This document shows positions 8,096 to 13,389 of a stretch of DNA of 20,437 bases, one piece after another (position 1 is the first letter of the stretch; each line of letters starts with the position of its first letter). The translations under genes and the position numbers were made by a program. The notes below the pieces were generated by a model that saw nothing but the letters and a program-made list of their open reading frames with translations, was not told the DNA's origin and made no database searches. Source of the stretch: a bacterium UBP9_UBA1432 (GTDB lineage: Bacteria; Vulcanimicrobiota; Xenobia; Xenobiales; Xenobiaceae); contig DCTU01000304.1 in assembly GCA_002329445.1 (NCBI GenBank), positions 8,800 to 29,236 on the forward strand, given 5' to 3'.

Positions 8096-9184
8096 TCAGG
8101 GAAGGCTGACGATGCGCAGGCCGTCCTGGTTGTACAGGGTCATCCAGCGCCCATCGCGGCTGAGGCGGATGTTCCCCACCGAAGACCGGGGCAGATCCGG
8201 AACCGGTTGATACTTCCAGCCCGTCCGAGAGCTGGCCGTAAAGAGCCTCATCTTCCGATCCGGGGTGATTTCGTTGACCTGCACGGTGGAGCCATCCTCG
8301 GAGAAGGTCAGATAGCCCAGCTCCACGGGCGAGGTGGCCACGACCCGGCGGGTCGCGCTGGCTCCATCGTAGATCACCAGTTCATACAGGCCACCCGAGC
8401 GCTGGGCCACGTAGGCGAGCGTGTCCCCCTTGGGCATGAAGCCGGGCACCGACAGGGCCTCGTCGAAGGCCTCCGGCTCCTGGCCCGCCTTCCAGCGGTA
8501 CAGGGTATAGACCTTTGAACCCTCGCGCTGGACGCAGAAGTATCCGGTTTCGTGATCGGTATACGCGTTGATGACCAGCCTCTTCATGCTCCGCTCGAGC
8601 TTTTCCACCTCGGCGACGAGCTCGAAGGCCTCGACTCCACTCTTGGTCAGGTCGATCCGCGCGATGGAGTCCGGTCCACCGTAGTCCTCTTCGTCATAGA
8701 AGAAACCGGTGGCCAGGAGGTCTCCGCCCGTGCGCAGCAGGATGGGGGGATAGGACCGGAAGCCGGGTGTCCTCGGCTCGTGGGCCATCAGCGTGCGCAC
8801 CTTCCCCGTGGCCCGGTCCAGGACCACGAAGGCGGCGCCCGAGGCCGTCGTCACGACCACCTCACGGTCATCCGGAGACAGGGCGATCTGCTCGACCGCC
8901 GGAACCGACAGGTTGTGGGACCGAACTCCGGTGACCTTGCCGTCCGAGCGCAGGTTCAGCTCGAAGAGTCGATTGGTGATCCCCTTGGCGACCTCGTCCC
9001 GCTGGGTGGCCTGGTAGCCCATGAGCATCCGCCCATCGGAAGAGAAATCGAGGACCTGGAACATCGGGGGGTTGATGCCGTAGGAGATCAGTTCAGCCTT
9101 GCTGAGGTGCCAGGCCTCCGCCCAACTGGCGGTGCCGCCAAGGGTCAAGACGAGAAACAGGATTCCAGCCCAGAAGGTCCGCAT
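8096..9184 (-). CDS. Secreted beta-propeller-like protein
   Basis: This 362-residue protein has a classical Sec signal peptide (MRTFWAGILFLVLTLGGTASWA, cleavage likely near residue 22-24). The body is made of short repeats of the kind seen in WD40/TolB-like propellers: LDFSSDGRMLMG, IALSPDDREVVV, LTFSEDGSTVQV and IRLSRDGRWMTL. These S-x-D-G/D turns between strands point to a propeller, but the exact family is not clear and no catalytic residues stand out. The ATG ending at 9184 was chosen because it gives a clean signal peptide and has AAGGAG upstream; a longer frame upstream is not convincing. It is divergent from the Thr/His-rich secreted protein and may share a regulatory region with it. 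Confidence 0.75.
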   Translation of the reverse strand: MRTFWAGILFLVLTLGGTASWAEAWHLSKAELISYGINPPMFQVLDFSSDGRMLMGYQATQRDEVAKGITNRLFELNLRSDGKVTGVRSHNLSVPAVEQIALSPDDREVVVTTASGAAFVVLDRATGKVRTLMAHEPRTPGFRSYPPILLRTGGDLLATGFFYDEEDYGGPDSIARIDLTKSGVEAFELVAEVEKLERSMKRLVINAYTDHETGYFCVQREGSKVYTLYRWKAGQEPEAFDEALSVPGFMPKGDTLAYVAQRSGGLYELVIYDGASATRRVVATSPVELGYLTFSEDGSTVQVNEITPDRKMRLFTASSRTGWKYQPVPDLPRSSVGNIRLSRDGRWMTLYNQDGLRIVSLP

Positions 9185-9408
9185 GTGGTGCTCCTTGTAC
9201 GCAACTGGCCGGGCACCCGGCGAGGGCACCCGTGAAGTCAGGTTAACCGATTCGAGCAGGTCTCGGCAACGGAGGTTTCTTCGAAAGACCAATAATGTTA
9301 CAAGTTCGACGGGCCATGACCGTTCCCATGCCGGCAGAGATAAGGTAGTTTAAGGTTAATACCGGCTGCCTCTGCTGCCGGTCGACAGCAAAGGAGGGTG
9401 TGCAGACC
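9185..9408. promoter_or_regulatory. Divergent regulatory region between two secreted-protein genes
   Basis: About 220 bases, noticeably richer in A/T than the surroundings (for example around 9285-9300 and 9340-9360), as expected for promoters on both strands. It contains a GGTTAACC palindrome (9241-9248) and a related TAAGGTTAAT at 9351-9360. No -35/-10 pair is good enough to assign. I compared it by eye with the cyclic di-GMP-I riboswitch and did not see the required conserved core. Confidence 0.45.
9361..9382 (+). promoter_or_regulatory. Hairpin in the 5' leader of the Thr/His-rich protein gene
   Basis: ACCGGC (9361-9366) and GCCGGT (9377-9382) form a 6-bp stem extended by a T-T mismatch and two more G-C pairs around a CTCT loop. 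It ends 8 bases before the AAGGAGG ribosome site (9391-9397). It could stabilise the mRNA or affect initiation; the role is unknown. Confidence 0.35.
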
Positions 9409-10758
9409 GTGAAGATCAGCCAAGCAATGGCGGCGGCAATCCTGATCGGGGGGCTCCTGACCGGGCCGGCCGTGGCGGGTGTGACCGGTGCCGAAGGTGG
9501 AAACGGGAGCGTGACCGAGAATCGGACCGAGACGATCAACGAAACGCACAACGTCCACCGGAACGACATCTACCAGCGCGCAGACACCAGCAGCCGGACC
9601 GACAAGTACGTCACCAACACCTTCGTCAACAAGGTCTACGAGTACGACACCCAGACCAAGTGGGCCGCTGACAAGACCGTGAGAACGAGTTCCAGCGAGA
9701 CCTTGGAGTGGCACGGCGTCAAGCACGGCGGCTGGGATGCCCAGCGCAACCCCGCAGCCGGAAGGACCATCTCCTACTCGTCGAGCAGCAGCAGCAGCAG
9801 CGGAGTCGAGACGGTCGGCAGCAAGACCGACACCTCCTTCCTGGGACGTTCCACGGCCACGCAGACCCAGACGACCGTGAATCCGGTCACCAAGTTCACG
9901 GGCCGCGACACCAGCTTCGTCAAGCGCGACACGGTGAAGACCCGGGTCACCACGGTGGAATCCGACCGCACCCGGACCGACAGCGCGGACGCCATCGTCA
10001 TCGGCGATGCGGATGCCCTGCAGGCCGCCTACGTGGCCCAGGGGAACGTGTCCCAGCACACGAACATCCACACCACCCACGACGACACCTATGATCACAC
10101 GGACACCTACCTGAACGTGGACAACTACCACACGACCAACAACTACACCCACACCACCAACATCACCCACACCGACAAGTATCGGCAGACCACCGTCACC
10201 ACCAAGCGCAACGTGACCTACTACCACACGCACACGGTGAAGCGGATCTCCCCGATCGTGTTGGATCTGGACGGCGACGGCAAGCTGGAGGCCTCCAACG
10301 GCCTGTGGGAACCCCACGAGGGCTTCGACAAGACCCGGGTGGCCCTGTTCGACTTCCACGCCAACGGCTTCCCCGTCATGACCGAGTGGGTCGGCCCCAA
10401 TGACGGCCTGCTGGTCCGCCCCTACGAAGACGGTTCGGTGGACGGCTCCTGCCTGTTCGGCAGCACCCGCGGCTTTGCCCACGGCTACGACGCCATGGCG
10501 GCCCTGGACTTCGACAACAACGGCAAGCTGGAAGGCACCGAACTGGCCGGCCTGATGGTCTGGCAGGACAAGAACTCCGACGCCGTGGTCGATGACGGCG
10601 AGCTGCTGACCCTGGAGAGCCTGGGGATCACCTCGCTGGGCGTCACCCACGACAACCTCAAGGGCAGCTACACCCGCAACGGCCAGACCTTCACCAGCTA
10701 CGACTGGTGGCCCACCACGGTGGAACTTCGCAAGAAGAACATGGAACAGGCCATCTAG
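9409..10758 (+). CDS. Secreted Thr/His-rich protein with C-terminal EF-hand-type calcium-binding domain
   Basis: This 449-residue protein begins with a signal peptide (MKISQAMAAAILIGGLLTGPAVA). The GTG at 9409 is preferred to the GTG at 9400 because AAGGAGG lies 11 bases before it but only 2 before the other. Residues about 25-275 are extremely polar, dominated by Thr, Asp, Asn, His, Tyr and Ser, with no Cys. A Ser run comes from (AGC)6, and one segment of about 64 residues holds nine His in patterns such as HTNIHTTHDD and HTHTVK. Residues about 280-449 resemble the calcium-binding region found at the ends of some RTX/hemolysin-type proteins: PIVLDLDGDGKLE (Asp286, 288, 290), DFDNNGKLEGTE (Asp367 to Glu378), DKNSDAVVDDGE (Asp387 to Glu398), plus WVGPNDGLLV. 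No glycine-rich nonapeptide RTX repeats are present. Function is unknown; calcium or transition-metal binding outside the cytoplasm is plausible. Confidence 0.82.
   Translation: MKISQAMAAAILIGGLLTGPAVAGVTGAEGGNGSVTENRTETINETHNVHRNDIYQRADTSSRTDKYVTNTFVNKVYEYDTQTKWAADKTVRTSSSETLEWHGVKHGGWDAQRNPAAGRTISYSSSSSSSSGVETVGSKTDTSFLGRSTATQTQTTVNPVTKFTGRDTSFVKRDTVKTRVTTVESDRTRTDSADAIVIGDADALQAAYVAQGNVSQHTNIHTTHDDTYDHTDTYLNVDNYHTTNNYTHTTNITHTDKYRQTTVTTKRNVTYYHTHTVKRISPIVLDLDGDGKLEASNGLWEPHEGFDKTRVALFDFHANGFPVMTEWVGPNDGLLVRPYEDGSVDGSCLFGSTRGFAHGYDAMAALDFDNNGKLEGTELAGLMVWQDKNSDAVVDDGELLTLESLGITSLGVTHDNLKGSYTRNGQTFTSYDWWPTTVELRKKNMEQAI
9784..9801 (+). repeat. (AGC)6 microsatellite encoding a serine run
   Basis: Six perfect AGC codons follow two TCG serine codons inside the Thr/His-rich secreted protein. 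The unit is three bases, so slippage would change the serine tract length without a frameshift. Confidence 0.9.
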
Positions 10759-10784
10759 AACCTCACCGGAGCCTGGCTCCTGCT

Positions 10785-10819
10785 GAAGAAGGGTCGGACA
10801 TTGAGTCCGGCCCTTCTTC
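10785..10819 (+). terminator. Strong hairpin terminator after the Thr/His-rich protein gene
   Basis: A 15-bp stem (10785-10799 with 10805-10819, one G-U pair) closes a 5-base loop ATTGA. It starts 26 bases after the TAG stop. The sequence after it (CATTCTCG) is only weakly T-rich, but stem length and position strongly favour termination before the flavoprotein gene. Confidence 0.8.
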
Positions 10820-10839
10820 CATTCTCGCCGCGCGTGGGG

Positions 10840-10873
10840 CGGGCGCTCGAAGGGGATCCTCGCCAGGCGCCCG
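10840..10873 (+). promoter_or_regulatory. Stem-loop upstream of the flavoprotein gene
   Basis: CGGGCGC (10840-10846) pairs with GCGCCCG (10867-10873). Inside the loop, CGA-GG (10848-10853, one bulged A) can pair with CCTCG (10858-10862), giving a compact two-part hairpin 38 bases before the start codon. Its role is not known. Confidence 0.3.
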
Positions 10874-10883
10874 AAATCTCGCG

Positions 10884-10897
10884 CGGAACCTGTTCCG
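10884..10897. promoter_or_regulatory. Palindrome CGGAAC-CT-GTTCCG before the flavoprotein gene
   Basis: Two perfect 6-bp arms with a 2-bp spacer abut the GGAGGAGGAG ribosome site. The shape fits a repressor operator for a dimeric regulator. The spacer is 2, not 4, so it is not the GAAC-N4-GTTC LexA box of Gram-positive bacteria. The regulator is unknown. Confidence 0.35.
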
Positions 10898-10911
10898 GAG
10901 GAGGAGCCCCC

Positions 10912-11529
10912 GTGAAGACTGTCCTGCTGGTCAACGGAAGCCCGCGCGAGGCGGGATGTACCCGGACCGCCCTGGAGGAGGTGGCCGGGGCCCTCGAGCG
11001 ACACGGCCTGGCGACCCGGTTCTTCAACCTGGGGACCGCCCCGGTCCATGGTTGCACCGCGTGTGGCGCGTGCACCGAACTCAAGCGCTGCATCCTGGAG
11101 GACGACGTCTGCAACGAGCTGCTGGATCTGATGCAGCAGGCCGACGCCGTGGTGATCGGAAGCCCGGTCTACTACGCAGGCCCCAACGGCGCGCTGTGCG
11201 CGGTTCTGGACCGGGTCTTCTTCGCCTCGCAGGGAAGCCTGGCCCACAAGCCGGCCGCCGCCGTGGTCAACTGTCGCCGCGGTGGAGCCAGCGCCGCCTT
11301 CGACCGGCTGAACAAGTACTTCACCATCAACCGGATGCCCGTGGTCTCGTCGCAGTACTGGAACTCCACCCACGGCTTCACCCCGGACCAGGTCCGCCAG
11401 GACGCCGAGGGCCTGCAGACCATGCGCACCCTGGGCGACAACCTGGCCTGGCTGCTGCTGAACCTCGAGAAGGCCGGCCTGGAGCCCCCAACACCGGAGC
11501 CCTGGACCCCCACCCACTTCATCCGCTGA
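10912..11529 (+). CDS. Flavodoxin-fold NAD(P)H-dependent FMN reductase, iron-sulfur-flavoprotein-like
   Basis: This 205-residue cytoplasmic protein has the FMN-phosphate loop near the N-terminus (LLVNGSPREAGCTRTAL) and the family segment ADAVVIGSPVYYAGPNGAL. It also has four cysteines, Cys48, Cys51, Cys54 and Cys60, spaced CX2CX2CX5C. That matches the compact CX2CX2CX4-7C motif of archaeal/bacterial iron-sulfur flavoproteins, so a 4Fe-4S cluster beside FMN is possible. The general role is flavin-linked electron transfer or quinone/FMN reduction; the partner is unknown. The GTG start follows a GGAGGAGGAG site by 5 bases. It is 9 bases upstream of mobA and likely co-transcribed with it, although a direct link to molybdenum metabolism is not shown. 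Confidence 0.85.
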   Translation: MKTVLLVNGSPREAGCTRTALEEVAGALERHGLATRFFNLGTAPVHGCTACGACTELKRCILEDDVCNELLDLMQQADAVVIGSPVYYAGPNGALCAVLDRVFFASQGSLAHKPAAAVVNCRRGGASAAFDRLNKYFTINRMPVVSSQYWNSTHGFTPDQVRQDAEGLQTMRTLGDNLAWLLLNLEKAGLEPPTPEPWTPTHFIR

Positions 11530-11538
11530 GCCGATCCG

Positions 11539-12138
11539 GTGCAGACCCTGATCCTGTTGACGGGTGGAAGGGGGCGGCGCATGGGCGGGGTCGACAAGGC
11601 CGGCCTCCTCTGGGACGGTCGCAGCTTCCTGGCGCGGATCCTGGACCGGCTGGGCCCCTCCTTCGACGAGATCCTCCTGGCCGGAACCACCTCGCCCCCT
11701 CCCGGCCTTCCACGGGCCAGGGCCGTGTCCGACCGGCACCCTGGTGGAGGCCCCCTGCAGGGGATTGCCGCGGGCCTGGAGGCCATGTCGGGCGAGCGGG
11801 CCTTCCTGTGCGGGTGCGACATGCCCCTGGTCGACCCCGCAGTGGTCAGGCGTCTGCTGGAAGCCCAGGGTCCTCACGCCGCCGTGGTGCCCCGGGTGGG
11901 AGGAAGGCCGCAGTTCCTGCACGCCGTCTACGGCCGGGCCTGCCTGCCGGCCGCGCGCGAACTGGCCCGCGACCCAGGGGTCCCGGTGGCCAGGCTGCTG
12001 GACCGGGTCGACTGTCTCTGGCTGGACGAATCCGAGCTGGCAGACCTGCCGGACTGGCGGGACTCCTTCGTCAACGCCAACACCCCCGAGGATCTGCACT
12101 GGCTGCCAGGCCGGACGGACAGGCCCACCCCAAGCTGA
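11539..12138 (+). CDS. mobA: Molybdenum cofactor guanylyltransferase MobA
   Basis: This 199-residue protein would transfer GMP from GTP to Mo-molybdopterin, the step that gives the MGD/bis-MGD cofactor. It has the nucleotidyltransferase N-terminus LLTGGRGRRMGGVDKAGL (GG at 9-10, Lys20), the GGPLQGIAAGLEA segment (69-82) and the metal-binding CDMPLVDP (Asp94), and ends with the family NANTPEDL. The start is GTG, 9 bases after the flavoprotein stop. It lies directly upstream of a bis-MGD enzyme operon that needs this product. The usual family N-terminus is L-A-G-G; here the Ala is Thr, a mild variation. Confidence 0.92.
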   Translation: MQTLILLTGGRGRRMGGVDKAGLLWDGRSFLARILDRLGPSFDEILLAGTTSPPPGLPRARAVSDRHPGGGPLQGIAAGLEAMSGERAFLCGCDMPLVDPAVVRRLLEAQGPHAAVVPRVGGRPQFLHAVYGRACLPAARELARDPGVPVARLLDRVDCLWLDESELADLPDWRDSFVNANTPEDLHWLPGRTDRPTPS

Positions 12139-12211
12139 AAGCCGCCCTGGACGAGAGGTTTGATCTGGCGCAACGACCCGATCCTGCCTGGAAGATAGGC
12201 TAGGATCCTGC

Positions 12212-12253
12212 AGGTCAGGCCGGGAGTTCGGGGCGGATTCCCGAAGCTGACCT
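12212..12253 (+). promoter_or_regulatory. Compound hairpin in the leader of the molybdoenzyme operon
   Basis: AGGTCAG (12212-12218) pairs perfectly with CTGACCT (12247-12253). Inside it TTCGGG (12227-12232) pairs with CCCGAA (12240-12245), leaving an asymmetric 8-versus-1 internal loop. It is 62 bases upstream of the first gene. A weak -10-like TAGGAT (12201-12206) would put a transcription start near the base of the hairpin, but no good -35 is seen. There is no T-run, so a simple mobA terminator is less likely than a regulatory leader. Confidence 0.4.
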
Positions 12254-12315
12254 CGAAATCCCATCAGACCGGGCTCGGGCGACGGGCCCCGATTCCTGGT
12301 GACGGGGGGAAGCCC

Positions 12316-13389
12316 GTGAGCCGAGAAGAGAAGACCGCGAACATCTGGGGAGCCGGGGTCTGCCTGGGGCTGGGGGCCCTGGTCCTGGCGGGATCCCGAG
12401 CCCTTCACGATTTCGACGCCGTCCTGCTGGGCTACGCCCTGGCCACCCTGACGGCCACCTTCGGCCTGACGCGGCGCTACCTGATGTGGATTCAGCGCCC
12501 TCCGACGGCGCTGTTCTGGCGCCGGGGCTGGCAGTCCCTGTTCCGACGGGGCTTGCTGGGGCGCAACCTCTTGGCGGCGGGGCGTCGGATCGTGGGGGAC
12601 CTGGCCCTGAACGGCTTCATCTTCCGCCGGGGTGCCCGGAGGGGCCTGGCCCACCTGCTGATCATGTGGGGCTGCCTGCTGGCGGCGGCGATCACCTTCC
12701 CGCTGGTCTTCGGCTGGATCCACTTCGAGACCCCGAGCGGCGCCCTGGACCACTACACCGTGGTGGTCTTCGGGTTCCCCACCTTCCCGCTCCCCGTGGA
12801 CTCGATTCCCGCCTTCCTGGTCTTCCACGGCCTGGTCTGGTCCGCGTTCCTGGTCCTGGCCGGGATCTCCCTGGCCTTCCAACGCCGGGTCCTGGACCAC
12901 GGCGCAGCCGCCACCCAGCGCTTCAGCGAGGATCTCCTCCCCCTGATCCTGCTCTTCGCGATCAGCGTGACCGGCCTGATGCTGTCGGCCTCCTACACCT
13001 GGATGAAGGGCCAGGCCTACGAGTTCCTGGCCATCCTCCACGCGCTCACGGTGATCGGGACCCTCCTGTGGCTGCCCTACGGCAAGTTCTTCCATCTCTT
13101 CCAGCGTCCGGCCCAGGTCGCCGCCGCGCTCTATCGCGAGGTGGCCACCATGGAGGGCGAAGCCTGTTGCCGGCGTTGCTCGGAGCCCTATGCCCCTGGC
13201 ACGCAGGTCCGGGACCTGGCCGACGTGGAGCAGCGCCTGGGCTATCGCTATGAGTTGCCGGAAGGGCACTACCAGGAGGTCTGTCCCCGCTGCCGGCGGC
13301 TCTTGTTTGGCCTGGCCCAGGCCCGACTGTGGAGCCGGGCCACCCTCGTGGATCCCATGCCGCACCTTGACGGAGGTGAGAACCCGTGA
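12316..13389 (+). CDS. Membrane cytochrome b-like subunit (NarI/DsrM-like) with C-terminal cysteine-knuckle domain
   Basis: This 357-residue protein has about six hydrophobic segments (roughly 8-28, 33-52, 112-133, 165-188, 206-226, 236-256). Histidines 113, 171, 242 and 260 lie in or beside helices, and the ending LPYGKFFHLFQRP is typical of the heme-b gamma subunits of nitrate-reductase, DsrM and HdrE type. It would exchange electrons with quinone. After the last helix a soluble tail holds two CxxC pairs (Cys285/288 and Cys323/326) 35 residues apart, resembling a rubredoxin-like or zinc-ribbon knuckle. The GTG start has GGGGGAAG upstream. It overlaps the next gene by four bases (GTGA). It is larger than NarI (about 225 residues) and is first in the operon. 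Confidence 0.78.
   Translation: MSREEKTANIWGAGVCLGLGALVLAGSRALHDFDAVLLGYALATLTATFGLTRRYLMWIQRPPTALFWRRGWQSLFRRGLLGRNLLAAGRRIVGDLALNGFIFRRGARRGLAHLLIMWGCLLAAAITFPLVFGWIHFETPSGALDHYTVVVFGFPTFPLPVDSIPAFLVFHGLVWSAFLVLAGISLAFQRRVLDHGAAATQRFSEDLLPLILLFAISVTGLMLSASYTWMKGQAYEFLAILHALTVIGTLLWLPYGKFFHLFQRPAQVAAALYREVATMEGEACCRRCSEPYAPGTQVRDLADVEQRLGYRYELPEGHYQEVCPRCRRLLFGLAQARLWSRATLVDPMPHLDGGENP

Noticed and set aside
9185..9408. Possible cyclic di-GMP-I riboswitch before the Thr/His-rich protein
   Set aside because: Fragments such as AGGTAG and GGTTA resemble the 3' half, but the conserved GGGACGCAAAGC-type core and the partner helix are not there.
10884..10897. LexA-type SOS box
   Set aside because: The arms contain GAAC and GTTC, but the spacer is 2 bases rather than the 4 required, and the downstream genes are not SOS genes.
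12160..12190. Sigma-54 promoter before the molybdoenzyme operon
   Set aside because: TGGCGC is present, but the second GC is not at the required distance from GG.
9298..13365. A 1355-codon open frame on the minus strand
   Set aside because: It runs opposite the Thr/His-rich protein, the flavoprotein, mobA and the cytochrome b gene, crosses a strong terminator, and shows only low-complexity Gly/Val/Gln-rich sequence.
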